Shown in pieces: positions 16,832 through 24,673 of a DNA stretch of 36,251 nt. This DNA comes from Crocinitomicaceae bacterium (lineage in GTDB: Bacteria; Bacteroidota; Bacteroidia; Flavobacteriales_G; Salibacteraceae), in contig PAVO01000048.1 in assembly GCA_002713215.1 (NCBI GenBank), forward strand, positions 1-36,251, read 5' to 3'. The notes beneath the pieces were generated by a model. That model did no database searches. It was not told the DNA's origin and worked only from the letters and a program-made list of their open reading frames with translations. Both the position numbers and the translations under genes were made by a program. Each line of letters starts with the position of its first letter. Positions within the stretch are counted from its first letter, which is position 1.

Positions 16832-17134
16832 CTATTTATGTTTAATTAATTTTTCAAGTGCGTTAAGATGTGATTTAAATGCATTTTTTCCTGCTTTAGT
16901 AGCAGAGTAGGAGGTGTTCGGTTTTTTATCAATAAACTGTTTGGTAATGGCCACGTAACCTTTCTTCTCCAGTGTATTGATATGGCTGGCAATATTTCCG
17001 TCTGTGGTTTGAAGCATTTCTTTCAATTGCTTAAAATCTACCACGTCGTTAACCATAAGAATAGACATAATTCCCAATCGAATTCTGTTTTCAAATGCCT
17101 TATTCAGGTTTGCTATTATTCCGTCGTTAGCCAT
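16832..17134 (-). CDS. Winged-helix transcriptional regulator (HTH_34/ArsR-like)
   Basis: A 100-residue MarR/ArsR-like winged-helix protein. The HTH is NRIRLGIMSILMVNDVVDFKQLKEML followed by recognition helix DGNIASHINTLEKKGYV; the wing is ITKQFIDKKPNTSYSATKAG. No Cys or other metal site is visible. Such regulators commonly act as repressors of neighbouring membrane-protein genes. It lies between two membrane-protein genes, each preceded by an identical palindrome, so autoregulation of its operon is likely. The gene starts nine bases after the stop of the gene at 17144. Confidence 0.85.
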   Translation of the reverse strand: MANDGIIANLNKAFENRIRLGIMSILMVNDVVDFKQLKEMLQTTDGNIASHINTLEKKGYVAITKQFIDKKPNTSYSATKAGKNAFKSHLNALEKLIKHK

Positions 17135-17143
17135 TCGAGAAAA

Positions 17144-17794
17144 CTAAGCGTTTTTGTCGTATTTAAAATACATAATGGTTCCGTAAACAATGTGCATAAC
17201 CCCAAAACCAATTGCCCAAAACAACAAACCATTTCCAATAAAAAAGGAAGCAAGCAAGCCTAATGCAATTTCTATGTAGCCCAGCATTCGGATGTCTCTA
17301 AGGGTATATTTACTGGCATTAACCAGGGCGAGTCCGTAAAACATAAGTGAGGCCGGAGCAGCAATGCCGTATATTCCATGATGAATTAGAATAAGGCAGA
17401 AAATACCACCGGTAATCAAAGGAATAGCCAGGTTTAAGAAAAGCCTTTTACTGGTAGATCCCCACAACTGTTGTCCCTTTTTCCGAGCTTGCCTGGCGGT
17501 AAGAATCAGGCCAAATACAATGGCGCTTACAAGAACAACACACGCAATCAAAATAAAATCCGTTATGAGCTCTGTACGAATATCGTAGAGGTTAGCAAAA
17601 GGGATTTCCAGGGATTCTGTACTGCGGTAGAATGATTCTAAGCGATAATAGGCAAGTCCTGAACCCACTAATGCTATTAATCCTGCCACAATTCCCGAAA
17701 GGCCACTCAATGAAATAAAGGTGCTGGAGCGTTCCATCATGGAACGAATTTCAGAGAGGTCTTCTAAATGTGTTTCTTTGTTTTCTGATTCCAT
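17144..17794 (-). CDS. Uncharacterised membrane protein, regulator-linked (216 aa)
   Basis: 216 residues from the ATG at 17794; the open frame continues upstream across the operator, so the longer start is unlikely. A cytoplasmic acidic N-terminus (ESENKETHLEDLSEIRSMM) is followed by about six membrane helices, including FISLSGLSGIVAGLIALVGSGLAYY and LITDFILIACVVLVSAIVFGLIL. The short acidic N-terminus plus membrane bundle recalls family members found beside HTH_34-type regulators in Bacteroidota. It leads the operon: copy 2 of the palindrome ends 9 bases before its ATG. Confidence 0.7.
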   Translation of the reverse strand: MESENKETHLEDLSEIRSMMERSSTFISLSGLSGIVAGLIALVGSGLAYYRLESFYRSTESLEIPFANLYDIRTELITDFILIACVVLVSAIVFGLILTARQARKKGQQLWGSTSKRLFLNLAIPLITGGIFCLILIHHGIYGIAAPASLMFYGLALVNASKYTLRDIRMLGYIEIALGLLASFFIGNGLLFWAIGFGVMHIVYGTIMYFKYDKNA

Positions 17795-17803
17795 AATAAA
17801 AAG

Positions 17804-17822
17804 TACTTTGAAATACAAAGTA
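17804..17822 (-). promoter_or_regulatory. Operator-like palindrome, copy 2
   Basis: TACTTTG-AAATA-CAAAGTA, identical to copy 1 at 16796-16814, located 9 bases upstream of the ATG at 17794. Read on the minus strand, TTACTTTG fits most of the TAnnTTTG -7 element, so protein bound here would block transcription initiation. Confidence 0.75.
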
Positions 17823-17910
17823 AAAGTATTTGATTCATTTATACCATTCAATTTCACATATTTTTTTAAAATATTTTTGAGCGCGTTGATAAAACAGAAC
17901 TAACGTTTTT

Positions 17911-18414
17911 ATGAAAACTCAGTTGATATATAGGCTAGGAGAGGAGCGAGATATTCCGCAACTCAACGAATTGGGACAGCTTTCTTACGGTGAATTCAAA
18001 ACGGTTTTAACACAGGAAAATTGGAATAAACTAAATGGACACCTATCGAATGTAGAAGAAACCAAATCGGCTTTTTACTCTGGAACCACTTATATATGCG
18101 AAGCTGAAGACCAGGTTGTTGGGATGATCTATTTAATTCCCAATGGAAATCCAACCGAACTATATGATAAGGCTTGGAGTTATATTCGATTTCTGGGAGT
18201 TCACCCAGAGTATCAGGGAAGAGGAATTGCCCGGCAGTTAACCAATTTGTGTCTCCTCGAAGCCAGGAAAACTGGAGAAAAGACCATTGCCTTGCATACT
18301 TCGGAAATGATGGTAAAGGCTCAGAACCTTTATGCTAGCTTAGGATTTGTAAAACACTGGGAGTTTGAACAATTTGGAAAACGGTATTGGATCTTTCTTA
18401 AGTCACTAGGCTAA
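17911..18414 (+). CDS. GNAT family N-acetyltransferase
   Basis: A 167-residue single-domain GNAT. The acetyl-CoA binding loop is explicit as VHPEYQGRGIARQLTNLCL (QGRGIA), preceded by the strand YIRFLGV, and the C-terminal ALHTSEMMVKAQNLYASLGF motif is classical. Substrate unknown. A TATTTTTG -7-like element (17872-17879) lies 31 bases upstream of the ATG. Its stop codon shares three bases with the stop of the convergent putative anti-sigma gene. Confidence 0.9.
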   Translation: MKTQLIYRLGEERDIPQLNELGQLSYGEFKTVLTQENWNKLNGHLSNVEETKSAFYSGTTYICEAEDQVVGMIYLIPNGNPTELYDKAWSYIRFLGVHPEYQGRGIARQLTNLCLLEARKTGEKTIALHTSEMMVKAQNLYASLGFVKHWEFEQFGKRYWIFLKSLG

Positions 18415-18824
18415 AGTCCAGCTCGGTTCAAAATCATACGATCTATCAGCAGAACCAACCCGGAAATTACGGTTATTCCTGCCAACAGCTTAATGTTACT
18501 GACCATTATATCGTACCAATTGAAATTGATATTTACCTGAAACAGACTAAAAGCAACGGAAGTTAATCCTATCACCAGAATAACAACCCCAAGGCTATAC
18601 CACCTATGCTTTATCGCCGATCGTTTTTCATTTTCTATAAATACTTGTTTCGCTATTAACGAAGAAAAATGAAGTGGAACTTGCGTTGAGTCTTTTTCCA
18701 ACTGCTGATATACTATTCGATAGGCTTTTACCTCATTCTTCGTCTCTTCATTTCCCGAACTTATCGGAGAGTTTAGATCACTATCCAATAAATTTTGAAT
18801 TTCTTGATCACTAATTTTCTTCAT
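18411..18824 (-). CDS. Putative anti-sigma factor, two-TM
   Basis: A 137-residue protein: cytoplasmic N-terminal helix region (residues 1-72, KISDQEIQNLLDSDLN...) then membrane helices at about 76-96 and 111-130. The cytoplasmic helical domain plus membrane anchor, and the position directly downstream of an ECF sigma gene with a 14-base overlap, are the standard features of anti-sigma factors. It lacks a zinc-binding HxxxCxxC (ZAS) motif, so it would be a non-ZAS type. The role is inferred from context and topology. Confidence 0.6.
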   Translation of the reverse strand: MKKISDQEIQNLLDSDLNSPISSGNEETKNEVKAYRIVYQQLEKDSTQVPLHFSSLIAKQVFIENEKRSAIKHRWYSLGVVILVIGLTSVAFSLFQVNINFNWYDIMVSNIKLLAGITVISGLVLLIDRMILNRAGL

Positions 18825-19374
18825 GGATTCTAAGATTAAGATTTGAGTGTTTTACAAGTTTTTCCTTTAATAGTTTTCGGGCTCTATAGAGGTAGTTTTT
18901 TACCGTACCTATGGGCCAGTTGGTTATTTCAACAATTTCAGGATAGCTCATTTCATTTAAATGGAACAGGGTGATAACCAGACCATATTGCTTTGGAAGC
19001 TGATTAATCTGCGTTCGCAAAAATTCCTTTTGGTCATTTAGAATAATGAGGGATTCAGGGGTTTGGAAATCTATGTTCTCCAATTCTGAATGGGTGAGTT
19101 TAATTTTCTTCTTTTTTAGATGATTTATGGTAGTATTGAAGGCAATTTTGGCAATCCATGTCGAAAGCTTGGACTGTTCTTTAAACTTAGGTAATTGTTT
19201 GAATACCAGTAAGAATACCTCCTGACAAAGATCCTCTATTTCTTCGCGTGGTTCTCCAATCAATTTCCCAACAACATGAAACACCAGTCGTTCGTTCTGT
19301 TCCACCAGAATTTTAAACGACCTTAAATCGCCATCCAGAATTTTTCCAATCAGGATACTATCTTCCATGCTCAC
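18811..19374 (-). CDS. ECF-type RNA polymerase sigma factor
   Basis: A standard-length 187-residue ECF sigma factor. Region 2 runs about residues 15-85 (IEDLCQEVFLLVFKQLPKFKE ... STWIAKIAFNTTINHLKKK), and region 4 is near 125-180 (LPKQYGLVITLFHLNEMSYPEIV ... IGTVKNYLYRARKLLKEKL). It overlaps a membrane-anchored putative anti-sigma factor by 14 bases and follows a small membrane-protein gene by 22 bases, forming a three-gene signalling operon. Confidence 0.9.
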   Translation of the reverse strand: MSMEDSILIGKILDGDLRSFKILVEQNERLVFHVVGKLIGEPREEIEDLCQEVFLLVFKQLPKFKEQSKLSTWIAKIAFNTTINHLKKKKIKLTHSELENIDFQTPESLIILNDQKEFLRTQINQLPKQYGLVITLFHLNEMSYPEIVEITNWPIGTVKNYLYRARKLLKEKLVKHSNLNLRIHEEN

Positions 19375-19396
19375 CTAACCGTTGAATTGGTTTGGA

Positions 19397-19741
19397 TTAA
19401 GCCTCAGAAGACATATTTTTTGCAACGAAATAGTAAATTAAAAAGCCAATTGCAATACACGTGATTTCGATTCCCCAGGGCAAGGTAGTATTGGCGTCGA
19501 ACGGTAAAAACTGAATTACTATTAATCCCATTCCGGCAAATAATCCAACCAATCCCCATTTAAGTGGGCTAAGTTTATTCTGCGATACATGATAGAGAGC
19601 TTTAATTTGTTCGGGTTCTATTTCCAATTTGCCTGCTTCCAGAATTTTTCTCCTTAAGCGAAATGAGGCAAAAACAAATGTTACCAGGGCAGTGCCAAGG
19701 AACATTACTGATAAAATAATTGCGGGGCCTATGTGATCCAT
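19397..19741 (-). CDS. Small three-TM membrane protein
   Basis: 114 residues with membrane helices at about 6-28 (PAIILSVMFLGTALVTFVFASF), 62-80 (WGLVGLFAGMGLIVIQFL) and 88-106 (WGIEITCIAIGFLIYYFV), and a cytoplasmic basic/acidic loop between the first two. It resembles the small DUF6249-like membrane proteins often found beside ECF sigma genes in Bacteroidota; I am not certain of the family. It is first gene of the sigma/anti-sigma operon. Confidence 0.65.
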   Translation of the reverse strand: MDHIGPAIILSVMFLGTALVTFVFASFRLRRKILEAGKLEIEPEQIKALYHVSQNKLSPLKWGLVGLFAGMGLIVIQFLPFDANTTLPWGIEITCIAIGFLIYYFVAKNMSSEA

Positions 19742-19850
19742 AATTTAAATTTTTAATCCATTAGACAGTAATGGAAGTTGAAAGGTTGCAATTATTTTTT
19801 AAACCATTATTCTTTTTACTTTGGCTTTTCATCCATTTGCATATCAATTC

Positions 19851-20774
19851 ATGGACAATCTGAAAAAAGCACTTTTTATTGGCTGCCTCGTGCTTATAGC
19901 CTTCTTGCCAATAACTGCTCCCATGGCATTGGTTGGAGGATTAGTGTTTGCCAGTACCCTGGATCATCCTTTTATTAAGTACAATAAGCTATGGATTAAC
20001 TGGATGTTGAAAATAGCCGTGGTTGGCTTGGGCTTTGGAATGAATCTGGTTGAAACATTGAATGCCGGAAAGAATGGATTACTGCTAACCGTTACTTCTA
20101 TTGCGTTTGTTTTGATTGGAGGGTACCTGTTGTATAAGCTGTTGAAAATAGACCGAAACACAGGGCATTTAATCTCAAGTGGAACGGCAATCTGTGGGGG
20201 CAGTGCCATTGCTGCCATTGCTCCATTAATTAAGGCCAATGAAAAGCAAATTAGTATAGCATTAGGTGTAGTTTTTTTACTCAATTCGTTAGCTCTGCTT
20301 GTATTTCCACCCGTTGGAACCTTTTTCAATCTTACTCAACACCAATTTGGACTCTGGAGTGCCATAGCTATACATGATACGTCATCGGTTGTGGGAGCCG
20401 CTCTGACTTACGGCGATGAAGCGCTTAAGGTGGCAACTACGGTTAAATTGGCCCGTGTACTGTGGATTATCCCTCTTTCCTTGCTGACTGTGATTATGTT
20501 TAAGGGAGAAAACAACAAGGTGAAAATTCCCTGGTTCATTGTCCTGTTTGTAGTGGTTATTGTAATTAACAGCTATTGGCCATTCTCAGGATTATTGTCC
20601 CATTGGATTCCATTTCTTTCTAAAAAACTGCTTGTCTTAACCTTGTTCTTGGTTGGTTCGGGATTGTCAATTAAAAGGATAAAAGAAGCCGGGTGGCAAC
20701 CCCTGGTTTTTGGATCAACCTTATGGCTCGGCGTTTCAATTTTAAGCCTGTCCTTTATTCTTTTTCAGTCCTAG
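19851..20774 (+). CDS. YeiH/UPF0324-family membrane protein (putative exporter)
   Basis: 307 residues from the ATG at 19851; a TTG at 19821 is in frame, but a TTACTTTG -7-like element (19816-19823) overlaps it. About nine to ten membrane helices. The signature of the PF03601 family is clear as SGTAICGGSAIAAIAPLI in the middle and IHDTSSVVGAALTYG in the later half. The family is annotated as putative sulfate/anion exporters; substrate is unproven. Intrinsic membrane location in the cytoplasmic membrane. Monocistronic here, convergent with the T9SS gene at 20897. Confidence 0.85.
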   Translation: MDNLKKALFIGCLVLIAFLPITAPMALVGGLVFASTLDHPFIKYNKLWINWMLKIAVVGLGFGMNLVETLNAGKNGLLLTVTSIAFVLIGGYLLYKLLKIDRNTGHLISSGTAICGGSAIAAIAPLIKANEKQISIALGVVFLLNSLALLVFPPVGTFFNLTQHQFGLWSAIAIHDTSSVVGAALTYGDEALKVATTVKLARVLWIIPLSLLTVIMFKGENNKVKIPWFIVLFVVVIVINSYWPFSGLLSHWIPFLSKKLLVLTLFLVGSGLSIKRIKEAGWQPLVFGSTLWLGVSILSLSFILFQS

Positions 20775-20836
20775 TTTCCAGCGATAAAAAACTATGGTGT
20801 TGTAGAATGATGTGGGTTAATAATACTACCGTATAA

Positions 20837-20862
20837 AAAAGACCGCCAAATGGCAGTCTTTT
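20837..20862 (-). terminator. Intrinsic terminator
   Basis: Arms of 12 bases (20837-20848 and 20851-20862) with A-rich and T-rich outer ends. One position is C-A on the plus strand but a G-T wobble on the minus strand, so it folds better for the minus-strand gene at 20897, though it may act in both directions between these convergent genes. Confidence 0.7.
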
Positions 20863-20896
20863 AATTAATGTCGTTTGCTTCTTATGAACCTACCCG

Positions 20897-21802
20897 CTAG
20901 TTAATAGTAATCTTCTGAGTCCAGAGTAGATCACCATTGGATGAACTGGCTCTTAAAAAATAAACACCGGTTTCATACTGAGTTAAATCAAATACTTGTT
21001 CTCCCTGGTTCTTATTCCACTCCATAAGCTTTGCACCCTGAACGGAATACAATTCTATGGTTTCCGATTCATTTGAATTAACGGTTACATATCCATGATT
21101 TGGATTGGGGTAAACCGAATGATACTGCTGCGGTTGAGTGGACTGTTTAATACCCACATTCTGATCAGTACTTACATCAATGGTCATACTACCATTTTTA
21201 GTAAGATTATCATCCCATCCTATGTCGTGCCCCACATTGGCAACAACGGTTAACGTCACCTTTTTATCACTCCCAAGTTCCGCATCGGTAATCAGGCTTT
21301 TTCTGTCCAGTGTATAAATAAGCTGATTTTGTGCTGTTTTGGTTTCAATAGAAATGCAACCGCTACACAGCACTTTTTTACTGCCTCCCGCAAGCGCTAT
21401 TGTACGTGGAAATGAGGTCCAGGTATAGTTAGAAGGGGCAGAGCCACTTTTGTCGGCATACATAGTTATGGTTTTATGTACGGGTACGGCAGGTGCCGTC
21501 CAATGTGTTCCTGTGGGTTCTCCACCATCGACACCATCTGGGAAAAAGAAACTAAAGTCTGCCGAGGGAGACGCAGCAAAAGGCAATAAATCGCTTACCG
21601 TTACCCTAAGCATTATTTTGTCCGTACTCTTGTCATAAGCATATTCCAGTTTTAGGGCATCCAATCCAGATGCCTGGGCATCTCCTGCAGCATCTGTTCC
21701 TGCGGTAACCCATGTTTGTCCTGTGGCCGAGAAAGTCATAAATAAGCAAAAAAGCCCTCCTGAAACCACTTTTAATCCTTTTAAAATTATCTGTATCATC
21801 AT
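20897..21802 (-). CDS. T9SS-sorted secreted protein, unknown
   Basis: 301 residues from the ATG at 21802. Signal peptide (ILKGLKVVSGGLFCLFMTFSATGQ). The mature region has a beta-sandwich look (LEYAYDKSTDKIMLRVTV, SADFSFFFPDGVDGGEPTG) resembling the carbohydrate-related or metal-binding beta domains found in many exported Bacteroidota proteins. A single Cys pair sits at LCSGC. The last 75 residues are a type A T9SS sorting domain (YPNPNHGYVTVNSNESE ... GVYFLRASS). Expected at the cell surface or released. No enzymatic motif seen. Confidence 0.75.
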   Translation of the reverse strand: MMIQIILKGLKVVSGGLFCLFMTFSATGQTWVTAGTDAAGDAQASGLDALKLEYAYDKSTDKIMLRVTVSDLLPFAASPSADFSFFFPDGVDGGEPTGTHWTAPAVPVHKTITMYADKSGSAPSNYTWTSFPRTIALAGGSKKVLCSGCISIETKTAQNQLIYTLDRKSLITDAELGSDKKVTLTVVANVGHDIGWDDNLTKNGSMTIDVSTDQNVGIKQSTQPQQYHSVYPNPNHGYVTVNSNESETIELYSVQGAKLMEWNKNQGEQVFDLTQYETGVYFLRASSSNGDLLWTQKITIN

Positions 21803-21953
21803 TATAAATTTTAAGTAAAACATATCTCTGTTAACCTGACGGAGGAGTGTGCTGTCGGTTGTCTATAAAATGATATGGCAAGTACCATATTTAAAAACGA
21901 CTATTTATAAAACAACCCAGAATAGGCGGGCTTTTACAGGCTATTTTTAGTTC

Positions 21954-23438
21954 ATGTTCAACAAGAGATTACAGGAATTAATCTTATGTTTATCCACTGC
22001 AGAAAGCCGTTATTTCAAGCAGTATTTAACGCGCTACTCCAGCCAAAATGATCAATCTAAGTTTGCCCGTCTTTTTGATGCTATTAGAAAATCTAAAAAA
22101 AGATTAGGCTTTTCGATCGATGGTAACTTGCAGAATAGGCTGTATCACTACGTATTGGAGTCTCTTCGTGCTAAAAACGCACAAGGTGGAGCGAGGATTC
22201 AATTGTTTCAATACCTAATTGATTCTGAAATTCTTCTGAAGAAAGCATTGTTTGATCAGGCATGGAAAAGACTGGTAAAGGCAGAACATGTTGCCCTGAA
22301 TTACGAAGAGTATTACTTGCTTGAAGATGTGTTTGAAAAACAAGAGTACTTATTACAGGTTCGTGTTAAGAGAAAGCAAAATGATATTGAACTTCAAAAC
22401 ATCAATCAAAAAAGGAATGAACTTGCCCTATTGAGGGATTACCTCTTTCGGATAAGTGAATTTCACAAGCTCTCTTACGAAGTTTTTAAACGAGAAGGAA
22501 GAATCTCCAGGAATCCAACATCGATTGAACCTTTAATTAAGGAAGGGGAAAGTTTGTTCAAGAATCTATCACGTTTTCATAATTCTTATAAAGCCCACCA
22601 GATTTGCCATGAGCTGGCGCGTTGTTATATGATGGCAGGAAAGGCGAATAAGGCCATTAGAGTGATTTCCATTTTGGGCGAATTGTATGAAAGTCGTAAT
22701 GAATTAAAATCAATCCACACGCGCAATTATGCCAGGTTTCTGAACCTTCAGGTGATCATTCTTAACCTACTTGGAGAATTTGAAAGGGTTAAGGAGGTGT
22801 TGGAAACGATTAGAAGTCTTGAAGGCCTTGCTACCGACGATAAAGAACTTCAGCTATTGATTTTCGAAAACGCCAATTTTCAGGAATTGGAGATGTATAT
22901 TCATCAGGGTGAATTTCAGCGAGCTGTGCTTCAAGTTCAAAAGGTATTGCCTGATTTAGAACCTATGATAACCAAAATTCACAACGTGAATGTACAATCC
23001 AAGTACTATCGAGTGGCATTGGCCTACTTTGGAAACCGCCAATACAAAGAAGCTTCCAGGTGGATTAATCAAAACATGCAATACGATGGAATCAAGTACC
23101 GTATTGATATTCAGGCCAGTCTTGAGATTCTTAATCTTTTGAATCACTATGAGCTGGGCAATTATCGGTTACTTTCCTATTTGTTACCATCTACCAAAAA
23201 GCGGTTGCAGAATTTGAATTTTTGGGGAAGGGGAGAAGAACTGTTTTTTCGATTGCTTGCTAAGTTGAAAGATGGTAGATTTTATGAGGTTGAGCCTTTG
23301 GTTCGTGATTTCTCCGAACAATTTCAAAATTTGGTACTGGAGGACCCTAAATACGGTCATTACCCCATGGCATATTTTAACCTTAAACATTGGTATCAAC
23401 CAAAATTGAGAGCATCCAGGGAATTGATTTACCGCTAA
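21954..23438 (+). CDS. Large helical (TPR-like) protein, unknown
   Basis: A 494-residue, almost entirely alpha-helical cytoplasmic protein. Repeating A/G-L-x-x-A-x-x-L spacings in the middle third (HELARCYMMAGKANKAIRVISILGELYESR, FQELEMYIHQGEFQRAVLQV) suggest TPR- or SEL1-like repeats. The N-terminal 60 residues (LQELILCLSTAESRYFKQYL) and the C-terminal HYPMAYFNLKHWYQ segment look like conserved caps. No signal peptide, no catalytic motif. It is divergent from the T9SS gene at 20897, with a shared 151-base intergenic region. A protein-protein interaction role is the most that can be said. Confidence 0.6.
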   Translation: MFNKRLQELILCLSTAESRYFKQYLTRYSSQNDQSKFARLFDAIRKSKKRLGFSIDGNLQNRLYHYVLESLRAKNAQGGARIQLFQYLIDSEILLKKALFDQAWKRLVKAEHVALNYEEYYLLEDVFEKQEYLLQVRVKRKQNDIELQNINQKRNELALLRDYLFRISEFHKLSYEVFKREGRISRNPTSIEPLIKEGESLFKNLSRFHNSYKAHQICHELARCYMMAGKANKAIRVISILGELYESRNELKSIHTRNYARFLNLQVIILNLLGEFERVKEVLETIRSLEGLATDDKELQLLIFENANFQELEMYIHQGEFQRAVLQVQKVLPDLEPMITKIHNVNVQSKYYRVALAYFGNRQYKEASRWINQNMQYDGIKYRIDIQASLEILNLLNHYELGNYRLLSYLLPSTKKRLQNLNFWGRGEELFFRLLAKLKDGRFYEVEPLVRDFSEQFQNLVLEDPKYGHYPMAYFNLKHWYQPKLRASRELIYR

Positions 23439-23483
23439 TCCCATTTTCCTGTAGTACGTTCTTGCTCATCATACTTTTATGGT

Positions 23484-23960
23484 ATGAACACATTTAAGAT
23501 TTTCGGACTTATTTTATTTTTATCAGGTCAATTGTTAGCCCACGCACAACATCAAGTAAAACCTTCTGATAGCACAGCTGTGATCAAGGTGGTTAATAAG
23601 CTGTTTGATGGTATGCGACAAAGCGATAGCGCGATGGTGCACGATGCATTTGCTGATGAGGTTCAGCTATTATCTACTTATACCAAAAAAGATGGAACTA
23701 AAATGGTTAAAGAGGGTAGTCTGGTTGAATTTTTAGTTGCTGTTGGAACTCATCATGATCAAGTATGGGACGAGAAGCTATATAATATTCTGGTATTTGT
23801 AGATGGTTCTATTGCCCAGGTATGGACAGAATATTCTTTTTATGTGGGCGATAAATTTTCGCACTGTGGAGTAGATGCTTTTCAGCTGGTTAAGTATGAA
23901 GGTAAATGGAGAATAGTAAGCCTGGTGGATACCCGAAAAAGATCAGGTTGTAAGAATTAG
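23484..23960 (+). CDS. Secreted NTF2-like (SnoaL/DUF4440-type) protein
   Basis: 158 residues. Signal peptide (IFGLILFLSGQLLAHAQ), then an NTF2-like cone: helix (AVIKVVNKLFDGMRQSDSAMVHDAFADEVQLLS), then strands ending IAQVWTEYSFYVGDKFSHCGVDAFQLVKYEGKWRIVSLVDTR. These small domains bind ligands or catalyse isomerisation/hydrolysis; no specific active-site triad is obvious. Located between a helical protein and a convergent two-component system, with its stop 12 bases from the regulator stop. Confidence 0.8.
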   Translation: MNTFKIFGLILFLSGQLLAHAQHQVKPSDSTAVIKVVNKLFDGMRQSDSAMVHDAFADEVQLLSTYTKKDGTKMVKEGSLVEFLVAVGTHHDQVWDEKLYNILVFVDGSIAQVWTEYSFYVGDKFSHCGVDAFQLVKYEGKWRIVSLVDTRKRSGCKN

Positions 23961-23971
23961 AATTTCTTCTG

Positions 23972-24673
23972 TTACGGGTAAGAAGAATCAAGGCGATAGC
24001 CAATACCGCGAATCGTTGTTAATTCAATGGAAGAAAAAGGAGCCAGTTTTTTTCTCAAGTGATGGATTTGCACATCCAGGTTTTTAACCGCTGCCGGAGA
24101 GGTGCTTTTCCAAATTTGTTCCATAAGAAATTGCTTTGGAAATACAGAATTCACCTTAGAAAAGAAGAGCTGAAGTAGTTTTGACTCGATAGGTTTTAGT
24201 TGAATTAACCCATTTGGATAGCTTAAAATGTCAGTTTGTTTATCCAGTTCAAAATCAAATAATTTAACAACGCTATTTTCTTCAGACAATCTTAGCAGAT
24301 CGGTCCTTCTAAGTACAGACTGAATTCGGGCGTAAAGTTCTTTTAATTCGAATGGTTTAGTCAGGTAGTCATCTGCGTGGAGGTCAAAGGCGGTTAACTT
24401 GTTTTCTAGGCTATTTAATGCAGTCAGGAATATAATGGGGGTAGTATTCTTCGATTTTCTAATCTTTTCAGCCAATTCAAAACCACTTAATCCCGGGAGC
24501 ATAATGTCTAATATAAAGAGGTCAAATCTTTTTTTATCCAACCAATTTGCTGCGTCCTGACCATCGGCTGCACAAACCACGTGCAATCCCTTTTCAATCA
24601 AAAAATCCCTTGTAATTGCCCGAATATCCGGATCATCTTCTGCAAACAATACCAACTGGCGCTCTACTGTCAT
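23972..24673 (-). CDS. OmpR-family response regulator
   Basis: 233 residues: receiver domain (acidic pocket E12-D13-D14, phospho-acceptor D56 in FILDIMLPG, T84, K106 in LTKPF) and a C-terminal winged-helix DNA-binding domain (KLLQLFFSKVNSVFPKQFLMEQIW ... VQIHHLRKKL ... TIRGIGYRLD). Complete and canonical. It begins immediately after the histidine kinase stop codon, with no intergenic bases, so the two are translationally linked. Confidence 0.92.
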   Translation of the reverse strand: MTVERQLVLFAEDDPDIRAITRDFLIEKGLHVVCAADGQDAANWLDKKRFDLFILDIMLPGLSGFELAEKIRKSKNTTPIIFLTALNSLENKLTAFDLHADDYLTKPFELKELYARIQSVLRRTDLLRLSEENSVVKLFDFELDKQTDILSYPNGLIQLKPIESKLLQLFFSKVNSVFPKQFLMEQIWKSTSPAAVKNLDVQIHHLRKKLAPFSSIELTTIRGIGYRLDSSYP

